Assembly: GCA_029532625.1 (NCBI GenBank)
Contig: JARFXM010000010.1
Location: forward strand, 2,046,001 to 2,110,000
Source: Lomentospora prolificans
Lineage: Eukaryota; Ascomycota; Sordariomycetes; Microascales; Microascaceae
Direction: 5' to 3'
Length of the DNA: 64,000 nucleotides
Below the pieces are notes generated by a model, which ran no database searches, had not been told where the DNA came from, and saw nothing but the letters and a program-made list of their open reading frames with translations. This document shows positions 1-12,290 of the stretch, piece by piece (position 1 is the stretch's first letter; each line of letters opens with the position of its first letter). The position numbers and the translations under genes are program-made.

Positions 1-744
1 TCGCCGGAGAAGCCTTCCAACACGATAGCCCCCGCTGTAGTGAAGGCCGACGCAGAAAATGTAAGGCAAACTCGGCCCATCCCCAACTACCTTAGCAAAA
101 CCCCAGCTAACCATCCTGGAAACCAGTCTGACTCTGGCGACCAAGCCCTCTCCAAGCTCAACAACAAGCGCCTCTGCGAGCGCTGGCTCGACAGCCTCTT
201 TATGGTCCTCTACGAAGACCTCCGCGTCTACACCATCTGGCGCACCCAAATGGCCCAATACCGCGCCCAATCCATGCAGTACAAGAAGTCCGCCGAGGAA
301 TGGGAGATCCTCGGCTCCCTCGCCAGCCGGCTCCAGCACGTCGACGAGGCCGTCGAGGCCTACCGCGCCTGCCTCGGCCAGCGCTTCTCCCCCAAGGCCC
401 TCACCGGCATCCTCCGCGCCCTCGAGCGGCGCGGCCGCTCCGCATGGGACCCCCACGCCGGGGCCGCAGCCGCCCGCTCCACCTCCGCCCCTTCCGCCGC
501 CTACGTCAACTCTACCCGCGACACCGTCGCTTCCGTCATCCGCCTCGTCACGTGGCAGTATAGGTGGTACTCCGAGTTCTCCCCCGAGCTGCTCCATACC
601 ATCCGCGCCCTCATCGAGGACGAGGGCGCCCTCAAGGTCAGGAGCATCATTCAGGCTACCAGCTTGCCGCAGAACGTGCTCGATTTGACGCATCACTACG
701 CGGCGCTTTGCGCCACGTTTAGGAGCAGCGGGACCGATGGTTAG
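1..744 (+). CDS. ChAPs family protein (Bud7/Bch1-like exomer subunit), C-terminal part
   Basis: The gene is cut by the left edge of the window, so only about the last 225-245 residues are present. The region reading NKRLCERWLDSLFMVLYEDL, followed by a TPR-like stretch (WEILGSLASRLQHVDEAVEAYRAC), is characteristic of the Chs5-Arf1-binding proteins. In yeast these form the exomer coat with Chs5 and carry chitin synthase and other cargo from the trans-Golgi to the plasma membrane. The frame is open from base 1. A likely 66-bp in-frame intron lies at 61-126 (GTAAGG donor, GCTAACC branch, CCAG acceptor); removing it joins VKADAEN to SDSGDQ. Stop at 742-744. Family assignment is confident; which paralogue it is cannot be told from this part. 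Confidence 0.85.
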   Translation, partial: SPEKPSNTIAPAVVKADAENVRQTRPIPNYLSKTPANHPGNQSDSGDQALSKLNNKRLCERWLDSLFMVLYEDLRVYTIWRTQMAQYRAQSMQYKKSAEEWEILGSLASRLQHVDEAVEAYRACLGQRFSPKALTGILRALERRGRSAWDPHAGAAAARSTSAPSAAYVNSTRDTVASVIRLVTWQYRWYSEFSPELLHTIRALIEDEGALKVRSIIQATSLPQNVLDLTHHYAALCATFRSSGTDG

Positions 745-1718
745 AGATGGGGCCGCGGAGAGAGAAAAGATCTTTTAGCCAGAAGCAGGCTAGAAAAAGA
801 CAGAGGGAGGGGGAGCCCATGTTGTGTAGATGCTGTGGATGAAAGATTGGGGGAAGACGTCATCTCCTTTCTTTACGGAGGAACGTGTCGGGTACGCGGA
901 GAGTTCTGCGGCGAGGCGGATAATTATGCTTCTTTTGTACTTAAAAAAAGTCGATTTATTAGACTCTGACTTGCGACCTACAGACCTACACTTGTGATGC
1001 TTGCTTCCAAGTTACTTCCTGGCCGCCTGGGAGCGACTGCAGACCCATGATAGTATGCATATCATCGACATCAGTGGCTTGACCTTGTTTACGAGTTCGA
1101 CGAGAACATCAGTTTGTCGCAGCTGTTGGCGGTGACTTTCCAAAAACAAAAGGCTACAAAACTAAGGATTTTTACCAAATTCGGTTCAAGTAGTTGCCCA
1201 TTCGAGCTAACCCCGAGTTTTTTTGTTGAAAAAACCTTGTATATCGTGTGGTAGTTCCTCGCCGTCTCATTTTGTTCAGACACGGGTTAGCCCAGCCCAG
1301 CGTTAGAAAACAAATTAAACACCCAGTATTTCCACCCTCTTTTTTGTATCGCCAGTTGAATTGGGACATATCATCATTACACCTTAGATCCATCAAGTTG
1401 AGTTTTTACCCATTTGAAAAAAAAAAAACCGGAAACACAAAATTCAAAACGCGCAAACGTCCAGTTATCCTGTCCCCGCACCCATGCAAGCCATGCTGTT
1501 GAAACCAAAGACTGCGTTTTGCTGGTTGAACTCCTCCTGTGGTGTTTGAGCAAGTTCAAGTCGTGAGAAATGAGAAACAAAAACAAAAATAACGTGACCC
1601 CTGGAATTCTTTGCAGAAAACCTGAGGGCTCGTTCAGAATGCTGGAATATGGTATCTAGTGTCTATCCGAGAGTTGAAGCCTCGGGTGGTGTACAAGCGG
1701 AAGGAGTGCTCGGATGAT
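745..1718. other. Intergenic, convergent 3' ends
   Basis: This 974-bp gap lies between two convergent genes (ChAPs + and SAH1 -), so it should hold both 3' UTRs. It has short A and T runs (for example around 940 and 1418-1427). I see no conserved reading frame or RNA gene. Confidence 0.6.
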
Positions 1719-3216
1719 TTAGTATCGGTAGCTGAGACGCGACATACGTTAGTGATAGTTCTCCAGAAGATATTATACGAGGTTCAAGAGGGAGGTTATT
1801 CTTAAACTTACATGTCGGACTTGAAGGGGCCCTCGACGGGAAGACCGAGGTACTCAGCCTGGACGGGGGTGAGCTTGGAGAGCTCGACGTTGCAGTGGGC
1901 AAGGTGGAGCCTGGCAACCTCCTCATCAAGGATCTTGGGGAGAACGTAGACGCCAACATCGAGCTTCTTGGTCTTGCCGAACTCGACGTACTTCTTGCCC
2001 CAGGCCTCATCGGCACTCTTGTAGAGCATGATCTGGGCAAGAACCTGGTTGGTAAAGGAGCAAGACATGACGAAAGAAGAGTGGCCAGTGGCGCAGCCAA
2101 GGTTGACAAGACGACCCTCAGCGAGGAGGATGATGTGCCTGCCACTCTTGAGGAGGTAGCGGTCAACCTGAGGCTTGATGTTCTGGACGCTCTGGGCGTT
2201 AGCCTTGAGCCAGGCAACGTCGATCTCGATGTCGAAGTGACCAATGTCTATGAGAAAACCACGATTAGTTTTAAATTTCTTGGAAGAGTGATTTAAATGG
2301 CTCATTGACACTTACTGCAAACGATGGCATCGTTGGGCATGGCCTCGAAGTGGGAGCCGACGAGAATGTCACGGCAACCGGTGGTGGTGACGAAGATCTG
2401 ACCAATAGGAGCAGCCTTCTCCATGGTGGTGACCTGGAAACCGGCCATGGCGGCTTGGAGGGCGTTGATGGGGTCAACCTCGGTGACGATGACACGGGCA
2501 CCCATGCCAGCGAGGGCAACAGCGCAGCCCTTGCCGACGTCACCGTAACCGGCAACAACGGCGATCTTGCCAGCAATCATAACATCAGTGGCACGCTTGA
2601 TACCGTCAATGAGGGACTCACGGCAACCATAGAGGTTGTCGAACTTGGACTTGGTGACGGAGTCGTTGACGTTGATGGAGGGGACAAGGAGCTCGCCGGA
2701 CTTGAGCATTCGGTAGAGGTGGTGAACACCGGTGGTGGTCTCCTCAGAGACACCGTAGCAGCCCTTGAGCATCTCGGGGTACTTCTTGTGGACGAGGCTG
2801 GTGAGATCACCACCGTCGTCGAGGATGAGGTTGAGGGTCTGGCCATCCTTGAAGGCATGGAGCTGCTGCTCAAGGCACCAGTTGTACTCCTCCTCAGTCT
2901 CGCCCTTCCAGGCGAAGACGGGGACACCAGCGGCGGCAATGGCAGCAGCAGCGTGGTCCTGAGTGGAGAAGATGTTGCAGGAGGTCCAGGTAACCTCAGC
3001 ACCGAGAGAGGTGAGGGTCTCGATGAGAACGGCGGTCTGGATGGTCATGTGAAGGCAGCCAGCAATGCGGGCACCCTTGAGAGGCTGGTCGGCAGCATAC
3101 TTGGCACGAGTGGCCATGAGACCGGGCATCTCGTTCTCGGCGAGCTCAATCTCCTTGCGACCAAAAGCCGCGAGGGAGAGGTCAGCGACCTTGAACTTGT
3201 TGGCGGGGGCAGACAT
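1719..3216 (-). CDS. SAH1: S-adenosyl-L-homocysteine hydrolase (adenosylhomocysteinase)
   Basis: Cytosolic NAD-dependent enzyme that cleaves S-adenosylhomocysteine to adenosine and homocysteine, relieving product inhibition of methyltransferases. Three exons (3216-2316, 2247-1812, 1731-1719) give 449 aa, the usual length for the family. Introns are 2248-2315 and 1732-1811, both GT-AG. Visible motifs: His56 in GCLHMTIQTAVLIETL, the LDDGGD loop near 133, NDSVTKSKFDN with Lys189 and Asp193, and the NAD-binding GYGDVGKG at 223-230. The protein ends ..KSD-IYRY; the Tyr-Arg-Tyr terminus sits on a 13-bp last exon and matches the conserved family C-terminus. The start is the first ATG giving MSAPANKFKVADLSL. 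Purine-rich DNA upstream (about 3300-3420) probably belongs to the promoter or leader. Confidence 0.97.
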
Positions 3217-4458
3217 TGTGAAGTGGGGTGTTTGAGTAACGTGTATGAGAGAAAATGAGGGGCTTGAAGGGGTCAATGGAGGCTCGACAAGATGTTATGT
3301 CGAGATGTGGAAAAGAGGGAAGAGGTGGATGAGGAGAATTCCAGGGGAGAAGGAACACAGGATGGAAATAAAGGGGAGGAAGTTTCAACCGTCTTGTTGA
3401 GGAGGGGGAAAGGAAGAAGAAATAAAAAGCTGCAGCTCGCTTTCCTGTTGCTGGGTGGTTACAAGGGTTGGCGGGGAAGGAGCTTTGCGTTTGAATTTTT
3501 CTCTCTTCGGCGGGGAAGGTGGGGGCGGGGCTAACAAGACCCCGTTTCTGAGACATCGGAGGCCACGGCAGTCATTGACTGAGTCCGATAGCTCTTGAAA
3601 TCAGCTTGCACGTGGTGAAACAGGCCCCAGAAACTCGATGGCTGGCGGTATTACGGGTCTAGTGCTGCGCCCCTAGAATGGCATATTTGGCATCTCAACT
3701 AGGGCTGATTTGCTCGTTCTACCAGAGCTAGCCTGGGAGCTTAGCACTCCGAGGAGGTTGGCATATGAAATCCCTCAAGAGCATTTCGTTGGCCTCATCG
3801 AATGTGCTTATGTCCGGTATACCCTCTCGCGGAATACTGTGTCAGGCTACTGGTAGAAAGTAGGGATGGCCAGCCAGATGACTGGAACCCAGGGCTCCAA
3901 GTCCCAAGTCCAGTAATAGTCATCCTCCAACCTGTGTGGCGTGTCGCACTGCTGACCTCCTCATTTTCAACTACCTTTCTGGACTCCCGATGCATCATTC
4001 ATGGCTGCCCAAGCAAACAACATCAAAAATTCCTAGTAAGTCAGGAGAGTATCAATGTACGGTAGATCAATATCAATGGGCAGGAGAGGGAATCAATTCA
4101 TGGCATCCAGCATTAAAAGAGCTCCCATCAAGTGTCATACATGTAATACATGTGGCCCAGCCTCTCCCCAACGCCAGTAATATGCAATTATAGACCACCC
4201 TCCCCGTCTACAACCTCGTGCTTTTTGAGTCTTCAAATCAAGAGAAAACCTCCTTTCATCCCCTCAGAGCCAACTCTTAGGACTAGAGTGCATCTTAACG
4301 GCCTACATATCTCTTGCTCCTCCGGCTGCCCCATTCGACATAGCCCGGGGGTGTGCGGGGTTGTCCCGTCCTTTAACTGTAAAAGAGATGGGGAGGAAAA
4401 GTAAGAACAACCAGAAAAAAAGAATACTCGCTATAACCCTTTACTCTCTAAAATTCCT
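3217..4458. other. Intergenic
   Basis: Promoter and leader of SAH1 on the left (purine-rich on the + strand up to about 3540) and the 3' flank of the eIF3h gene on the right. I found no convincing gene; the small open frames lack domain-like composition. Confidence 0.6.
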
Positions 4459-5619
4459 TCATTTGGGCATCAAGTTCTCCCTAACAGCAAACATCTTGGC
4501 ACTGACATTGGCGGTGAAGCCGTCAACCTGCTTCGCATACTGCTCAACCTGCTTGGCGTTAAGCATACCCTCAAGGCGGCTGGGCTCTTGAGGAAGCTTG
4601 AACAGCCTCTGCCACTCATCCTCAGGGAGGGGCTGTTGCTTAGCGGCGACACGAGCGGCATTCTCAGCCTTGCGCTTCGTCTGCCATTGCGTGATCTTGG
4701 CCTGCTCACGGCCGAGCTGTCGCTGGTAGAACTGGAAGTTGTTGAGGTCTGTGTAGTGAGACTCGATACTGTCGAGGAGGAGGTCGCAAGTCTTCTCAAG
4801 GAAGGGATCGATAGAGACATCGAGAGAGTCGAGAGAGGGGTAGAGGGGAGGGTTGACGGGGTCCTCGATGAGATCATCAAGCGACGTGGGAGGTTCCGAA
4901 GGGTCCCGGATAGGCGCCGAGGGGATCTGGTGGAGAAAGGTGGTCAAGAGGTGAGAGTTGTGGACGACAACGGGGAACTCGACGATGATGTCCTTGAAGG
5001 CGAGCTTGGACTTTTGGAGGCTGCAGCAAAGAGGTCAGTATGTTTATAAGAAAGAAAAAAAAAAAAAAAAAAAAGGGGGAACGAAAAGTAGGCCGTACCT
5101 CTCGGTAGTGAACTTTCCCTCCTTATAGGCAGCCATGAAGGCGGTGGAAAGCTTGAACGCGCGAATGCTAAGCGCACCCTGCGAGCTACGGCTGACGTCG
5201 TGCACGAGGGCGATAGTGCGGTCGTTCTCCTTCTGGTAGTGGTACTGGTTCTCGATGAAGGTGAGGTTGACAAAGTTGCCCATGGCGGCGCTAGTGTACC
5301 AGCCGACGTTGTTAGCATCGATATTGATCTCCTTCATGTACCTGATCATGTCATTCTGGTAGGTGATGTTCGGCTTCTGGCGGGGAGCCATGGCCGCGAG
5401 CGAAGAAGCGTCATTTTGGTGCGAGTCGGAGCCAGGGACATCGAAGATGGGGAAGTTGAACGAGTTGGTAACCTCGAGGGTGCCGTCGTTGTCCATACCA
5501 ACGAGTGAGCCCGTCGCGGTGGTGGGAAAAGACTGAGAGCAGTGCTTCGAGATCTTCATGAGGACGAGAGCCTCGACCTGCACCGTCTTGAACGGCACAT
5601 CTTTGGATGCGTCAGCCAT
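4459..5619 (-). CDS. Translation initiation factor eIF3 subunit h (MPN domain)
   Basis: Subunit of eIF3, which binds the 40S ribosome during initiation. Two exons (5619-5099 and 5020-4459) give 360 aa. The intron 5021-5098 carries a run of about 20 T on the coding strand, and the join reads FTTE-S-LQKSKLAF. The N-terminal half is an MPN domain (VQVEALVLMKISKHCSQSFP ... NVGWYTSAAMGNF). The zinc-binding H-x-H of active JAMM proteases is absent (GWYTSA instead), as expected for the non-catalytic eIF3h. The C-terminal half is helical with the conserved NNFQFYQRQLGREQAKI stretch. The ATG at 5619 follows an upstream T-rich tract and gives MADASKDVPFKTVQVEAL. Presence of eIF3h is typical of filamentous fungi and absent from budding yeast. 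Confidence 0.95.
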
Positions 5620-6733
5620 GATCGCTTTTCTTTTTTCTTTTTTATCGACGCGAATGAGGGACTAAATATCCGAGGATGCGATGGAAGTGCGTTTGCGGGG
5701 GAAGCGACCGTGTCGACGGGCTGTGATCGGGATGAATCGTGGGATGTATCGCGGGAATCACCTCCTCTCTCTGGTGGATTGCCTTGGCTCCGATGGTGTG
5801 TCAAAATTGGCGATAAATTTTTGTGGGAGGGGCTAATGGCGGTGGCAAGCGGCAGAATGTAACTTGTTTCCCACCCGATCCCGATGCCTGCCACTTGATC
5901 GAAGTCAATACAGATGTTGGCAGTTGAGACGGCTGTCCCCGAATGATGCATCGTGCTGCATGTGGTGTGAAAATCCTCCTTCCTATTCGACAATGGCAAC
6001 CACCAACGACGTCGCCTCGACCAGGGTTCACCAAACTCAACGGAGACGTCTACTCATGAAACTTATAAAGGAAGCTATAAGGACGGACAGCGATTATTTT
6101 CTAATGGGGAACAGTCGGGCTATATCCCATCCTTCTATTCATGCATATCTTACGCGTGGTCCTGGCTGGGCCAACAGAGACAGCTACATCCAAAATCTCA
6201 CCGATCGAGAATGATTCACCTTCGCCTTGAGCCAACTGGGAGCCGACACAAAGATGCTTCGCTCGGATCCTTCATTTCAGGTTTATGAGTACGTTGTAAT
6301 AACAATGTAGTCCCAGCACTGCCGCGTTCCTTCGCAGCACGCCTGGCTATCCATGCCTTTCACCGCTAGACCAACCTCGATCGCGTCATTGCAAGTACCG
6401 ATTAGATGATCAAACCTTAAAACACCAGGCAAGTGCTTGCCTCCCAGGGTAGGAATCAGCACCATCTCGTCACTATGCGATATCCCGATCTCCAGCCGGC
6501 CAGGCTTCGAATGAGCAGTCAGATTCGCTTGCGGCACAATCAGGTAAATGAACAAAAAAATCAATTATCAGGCCGTATAAGTCGCTATCAAACGCCATGT
6601 ACCCTTTTCCTCAAAATCCCAAGCGAACCAATGTATATGTCGAGATTCTGTTTTCGTCTAGAAACGCCAGTTCAACCCGTCATGCAGTCCGTTACGAAGC
6701 CACGCCCTCCTCGCTTCTCTCTCCCTTTCGGCA
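5620..6733. other. Intergenic
   Basis: Promoter side of the eIF3h gene and 3' side of the UPF0643 gene. No recognisable gene or RNA. Confidence 0.6.
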
Positions 6734-7603
6734 TTATTGCCCAGCCACATAGTCGTCAGACCAGTCGATGAGTTTCCATTCCTTCGCGCCGGGTCCCACG
6801 ACCAGCCGGTGCCTATCAATCTTCCAGTGTGAGTACATAGCAGCCGTGGCTCTCGCCGCACGCTTGTGCCCGGGCGTATGACCTGCGCGAATGGCGTCGT
6901 CCCTTGAGCGCCAGACGCACGTGGCAAGGTTTCGACCCTCAGGATCTGGGTGGCCGAACCAGTACCTGAAAAACGGATATTAGCCTTTCTGTATGGCGTA
7001 TTGATTTTGGTTTTTTTTTTTTTTTCCTTCTCTTTTCTCCTCTCTGTTTTCCCGGCTAGTGCCGCCATCTCATCTACGGATTGTGTGCTTTCTCCACCAG
7101 ATGGTGCGTGGCGTTCGGTGTGCAACGTGCTCACGCCCAAGAGGCGAAATCTCGGGATTTCTGATAATTGGATGAAAAACTTACTTTAGAAAGCCCCCGC
7201 AGGCTACTGCTTCTGCATGCGCCGCCTCATCCAAAATCCCGAGGTCTTTGTAGACAGTTGTAGGCGGGATTTGAGAGCGGAAGGCGACGATGAAGAAGGA
7301 CGTCTCGGCAAACCCGGCGTCGTCTGGGCCAGCTTTGGTCAGCTCGGCAGATTGCCGGAGCTTGTCCATGACTTCATCCCAGTTGAAGGAGTCGATGTAA
7401 GGCGCGGTAGCATAGTCGTCGCGAACGCAGCGTAGACTAGTGAGGGCTTTGGCGAAAAGTGCGTTCTCATTGTTTAGTGTGGAAAGGTTGAGAAGGTGTT
7501 CGGGTGTGCTGTATGGAGAGGTGATGAGGAGTTCATTCGGGCTCTCGGGTGTGGTTTGCCGGGTAGAGTCTTGGGAGGACTCGGGAGTGCTGAAGAATCC
7601 CAT
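6734..7603 (-). CDS. UPF0643 family protein of unknown function
   Basis: Two exons (7603-7185 and 6965-6734) give 216 aa. The intron 6966-7184 is rather long (219 bp) and holds a 15-nt homopolymer tract at 7011-7025. The join reads GGFLK-YWFGHPDPEGRNLAT. The tail (NLATCVWRSRDDAIRAGHTP ... YVAGQ) fits the fungal UPF0643 family typified by S. pombe PB2B2.08, from memory of that family. No catalytic motif, signal peptide or membrane segment is evident. The start is the ATG giving MGFFSTPESSQD; the frame is open about 23 codons further upstream but has no ATG there. The function is unknown and I do not infer one. Confidence 0.75.
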
Positions 7604-8521
7604 GCTGAGCGTAGAGATGTTTGTATAGAAGAGAGAATGAGGGATGCGAGAGAGAGGACTGGCCGGAATCACTCGAGCACTTAGACGGGACGGGGCGTGA
7701 TAGGAAAATACAGAACTTGACCTCTGACAAGCACTAGCAGAGCCGGGATCCGTCTTCTATTCATACTTTATATACCTAACAGAAATTCATACACACTGAG
7801 AGCGAACAACAGGCCGCTTGCCGGATGATGAAGGGATCCGCGGGATGGTGTGATCGGGTGTAGAGCTCCACCGCGCGTCGCCAAGTCCGGGGATGGGCTA
7901 CTTTTTTCTTCTCTCCCCTTTCATTGTTTCGTCTCATCTGCAGGTTTACTCCCTACGGAGAATAGTGGGCCGGAGTGCATACACGTTTACCACCCTGTCT
8001 AAGATTGACAATATCATTCACGGCGGGGCTTGTGAGCTCAGTGCAGATGCGCGAATGACTATGTTAGACGGATGAGGCGACGTCAAGAATTGAACTGACT
8101 CAGAACGAGGGCTTCTTCCCACGAGCCCGCGAATGATTTATTTTTTCCCCCTATTCTTCCGGATAGACTTTTTTGAAAGTGAACTCCTTTGCTAGTACCG
8201 GTTTCCGTGCGTCTAGAATGCTTTAGATGGTGAGAATGCGCAGTGGCTGGCCCTTGGTGGCGTCCAGCTTTTTCTGAACGGCGTTGCTTGCGCAGAGGCA
8301 TAATATATTCTCATTGCCAGCTAGTCAATAGGACGCGAAAGCGCTAAGGATATTTCGCTCGAATTCAAACGTGCTCTAGCTGAATAAATTCGTACCGAGG
8401 CGAGATGCCAAAACGTCTTTTACATGGTCTAGATCCTGAAGCAAATTGCCTGAGTCGACCTCTTAAGTACTATAATCGGTCTTGATGACTTCAGATGCTC
8501 GTTCGTGTAAATTCTTGCCGC
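7604..8521. other. Intergenic
   Basis: 918 bp between two genes on the - strand. I see no supported coding region, RNA gene or repeat. Confidence 0.6.
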
Positions 8522-9872
8522 TTATTTGCCCACCCACATCTCTGCCTTGTCGGTCTGTTCGGGCACAATTGACCGCAGTCTCCCTTCGGCGAGTGCCTGC
8601 TTCACATTACTCAAGGCCCACTCCTCCATCTTGAGGTGCGTCTCGACGCTCCAGGTGCCCATGTGGGGCACTAGCAATACAGAAGGGTTTGAAAGAAGGC
8701 CAGGGTGGATCTCAGGCTCGTTTTCGAAGACGTCGAGGCCAACGGTAGATACGATACCGTCGTTGAGGGCATCTACCAAAGCGGCTTCGTCAATGATGGC
8801 GCCTCGGGCGGTATTAACCACGACAATGCCCTTCTTCATGATTGCGAACTGCTCCCTAGAGATGGAGTGCCGCGTATTTGCCTATAAAGTATACATCAGC
8901 CTCGTAATTCAAATACGTAGTCGCGCATTATTGATCAGAACAACTTACGTTGAGAGGAAGGTTCAAGCTCAACACATCGCTCTCCCTCAATAAAGTCTCA
9001 AAGTCAACGTACTCAGCCTGGCACTCTTTTTCCAACTGCTCCGATAGTCTCGTTCGATTGTAGTAGCGAATCTTCATGCCAAACGCCAAGGCCTTCTTTG
9101 CCATATTCCTCCCAATCCCACCCATTCCCAAGATACCTAGGATCTTGCCCTGGGGATCATGGCCGAGGGCAGGCTGAGGCTTCCCTCTCCAGGTCCCGGC
9201 ACGTAGGGTGCTGATGGAGACGTTGAGGTTGCGCAGGGCGCCGAGCATAAGCCAGATGTTGATATCCGCCGTAGAATCATCCACAGCGGTCGGGGTGTTG
9301 GAGACCAAGATGGAGCGGGCCGTGCAGGCATGGACATCAATCTGGTCGTAGCCGGCGCCTGGTATAAGTTAGTTTTCTTTCTATTTTCGAATATTGGGAG
9401 AGGAACGTGCCGTTGTGACAGATGAACCTTAGAGTGGAGGGAAGGACCGCGACAAGCTCGGAGTCGACGGGACCGGTAATGGCGGCCGAATCAAAGGTAC
9501 GAAACGCGACAATGACCCCATCAAAGGCGCCAGATCGGCATTCGGCGATGAACTCATCTCGGCTCTTCGCCTGGGGGGTGATGATTTCCGCAACTTGAGC
9601 AATGGAGGCCAAAGTCTCATGAGCACTGAATAAATGTTAGTGGAGGGTCCTGTAACTTCAATGTTAGGCAAGATTGGAGCTTAGAGGGCGCAATGGCACC
9701 AGTGGGTCGAGGTCCGAACTCTGGCAAAGCCTGGTCGAAGACGAGAATGGCCACGGAGTAGTCCAGAAGTCCGAGTTCCGCTGTACGTAACTGATTTTTC
9801 TTTATTCTGACGTGGTACTTACAGCTCAATCTCACCCAGCTGCAAGACTTTGGGTCGCGCGGAGTTACCCAT
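8522..9872 (-). CDS. D-isomer-specific 2-hydroxyacid dehydrogenase (glyoxylate/hydroxypyruvate reductase-like)
   Basis: NAD(P)H-dependent reductase of 2-keto acids such as glyoxylate or hydroxypyruvate; the true substrate cannot be read from the sequence. Four exons (9872-9823, 9625-9411, 9358-8949, 8881-8522) give 344 aa. Introns: 9626-9822 (GT-AG), 9359-9410 (GC-AG) and 8882-8948 (GT-AG). Family landmarks in order: TLRFICHNG-AGYDQIDVHA, the Rossmann motif LGILGMGGIGRNMAKKA, the catalytic Arg in NTARGAIIDEAALVDAL, the Glu in VFENEPEI and the His in LLVPHMGTWS. The first exon supplies only MGNSARPKVLQLGEIE-L, matching the LLLG-I start of the fungal homologues. The middle of the first intron contains coding-like sequence; see findings. 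Confidence 0.92.
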
Positions 9873-12290
9873 GGCGTTACGAATCTGGCTTAAGCGAGGG
9901 AGGGGAGCAGCAATAAGTCCCGAGACTGCGCAACCTCTAAAGTGAGGTGGTGATATTAGTGGGCGCTGCTAAGATCTGCTCTTCGGAAAATAGATTTGGC
10001 GGTATATTGGTCCGAGTTAGAAGTTAGTCTTCTGTGTTGTTGAACTGCTTCACGAATTTATTTGAAAGGTTGATTGCGAGATTCGCGCAAGGTCGCGGGG
10101 AGCGAGGGCAAACCATTGAAGACAAGATGCCCGGTCTTCGACAGGCGGGGTCAACTGGCTGCATTCACCGATACAAAGCGCGCTACATTAGCAGACTCGC
10201 CGGGCATTGAAGTCCTCGCCATTGCTTGATTGCGTGCATACGAAGTACCTAGTCGTCTCCCGCTCAAGAAAGAGCGTTGGGATAATCTTAGTCATGGATT
10301 CTCACGGGCATTTCTTAGTCCGCCTGCCTTGCGCCCGCTCGGGTACCGGTACAGGCTGCCATCAAGCCAGGCGGATCTACGGTGATTATCATCATGCCGT
10401 CGTCTCCCACAAAGCAACCGATCGTGGGGATCCCTGGGAGTACTCCTAATGGCCCATCCACCCAGGTGTCTGTTACGGTCCATTTCCATCATCCGCGTCC
10501 GGGACCAGGGTCTCACTTGGTCCCAAGGAAGCCTTCCCCAAACCAGGATCTTTCCAAAAGCCGGGGCCACTCGCTCCTTGATTCTCGGTCCGATGCTCCG
10601 GCTGGACTTTGCGGTCCCCATGAAACCATTTTCCGCCCCAAGCAAGCAACCCCACTGGCAACCTTCTGCATCCTTTTCCATTAACGTAAATGCACCTATG
10701 GATGTGTTAGCCCGCATTGAAAGCTAGAGCACTGCTGCCGTCGCGCTTTCCTATTCCTCGTCGTCCCCTGCTGTAATACGGACCAGCGTATCGAACACGT
10801 CTGCGCCCCTACTACCAGTAGCCGTTGAGGTATTCCTTGAAAACCTGGTCAATTTCTCCGGGCCCGAAACGCCGAAATTGGCGGGGTTGATGGGTGTGTC
10901 TCTAGAGACGAGTTGCTCTTGCAGGGCGCCGCGGCCATGAATCTTTGCTTTTTTATAATACCTTAATCCCGGATCACTACATGTGTTTGAATTATCGGGG
11001 TTATACAAGTTGATCATGTCGCAGCCTTAACTGAACGACCTTTATACATTAAACAAGATCTACAGGTAAGCTCGTTACCACTTTGGACTGGACAGCGCTG
11101 GTACAGTTTGTATGCCTTGGCCACCGTCCAGCACTTGCTCGTCATCTCTTGAATATGGAGTTGGACACATATAAACAAACGAGAGACAGGCTGAGGAAGC
11201 AGATGTTCAGAATCTGTCACGTAGACCGTATAGATGGTATTACGCGTTTGCTTTTGATATTCCCAACAATTCCTTTTCTCCGCTAGGCCATGCCCTTCCA
11301 TGCTATCGGATGCTATGAAGATTCCACTTGCAAGTAGACAAACCTCAACAACGCTGATAAAACCAAAGGAAACTCTTGAAGAATGCGAAGATATCCACAG
11401 TAATATACATAATATAAAACACACGGGTCGTCCAATTAAGGGCGTTTGAAAAGAAGAAAAAGGGAAGGACTCAGGCACACGCGTGGTGAGTAGGGCAACT
11501 GTGCGGGAAGCCGAGATAGACATTATTGCGTCTAAAGAAGGAAAATGAAACTCGGGCTCAGAAAACGGTCTACAAATACATGGGTTGGCTGGCGAACGCC
11601 AGTGTTACCATTAAGTGGGTGTGTTTGGAAGGACGCGCTGTGGTGAGCTGTTGCGCGTGTTGAATAAGCAGTGCTGACATTCGTGAGCATGACGCCGCCT
11701 AGAGTAGCCGTTGGGTCTATTGATGGCTGCCCAAAAAGTAGATTGCTAGCGGAGAAGTGGAAGATGCTGGGTCGGCTCAACCATGCGGGCATTTCTCTTA
11801 GCCGTAGTTATTCTACCGAGGCATATCGAGTGACCTTGGGTCAATTTTCGACCACCGAATCGCATCAAGGTGTCCCGCCGTTGATGAAATTGCCGAGGCA
11901 AACGGTCATATCGTCATTCCCGCCCACACAAAATGCCCTGGTTGAGTGAGGCCTTCAGGGATCGGTCCGTGCGTCCTGTTGCACTGGACTTTCTCCAGGC
12001 TGGGCGGCCTTTAACGTGTCTGCTGCGGTCCCAACAGCCTTCTCCCGAAGTTCGATTCGAGTTGCCTGAGAGGAGTGGGGCGAGGAGCCTCACTTATCAA
12101 TGTAGGATGTAAAACTCGGGACTGGAGACGATTCATCTATGTCTAAACGTCTCGCCACAGGCTATAGGTATTCCTAGCCTGACCAAGCCGTGATTGGGTC
12201 CTTAGCGGAACACGGGGAAGAATTCGATCACGGGTGGACGATTCTAACTTCGTAACGCGCCCAATATAGGGCGGACGCTTTATCACGGCT
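9873..12290. other. Intergenic / possible lost 3' part of the transcription factor gene
   Basis: 2.4 kb between the dehydrogenase start and the stop of the Zn2Cys6 factor. Reading the - strand immediately after the factor's stop, I find no continuation of a fungal transcription-factor domain and no obvious exon. The small open frames lack family signatures. Confidence 0.5.

Noticed and set aside
2305..3258. Long open frame antisense to SAH1
   Set aside because: Mirror of strong codon bias in a highly expressed gene; the Gly/Leu/Val/Asp-rich product is the usual artefact.
10292..10717. Overlapping open frames on both strands near 10.3-10.7 kb
   Set aside because: Neither product shows a conserved motif or splice-linked neighbours.
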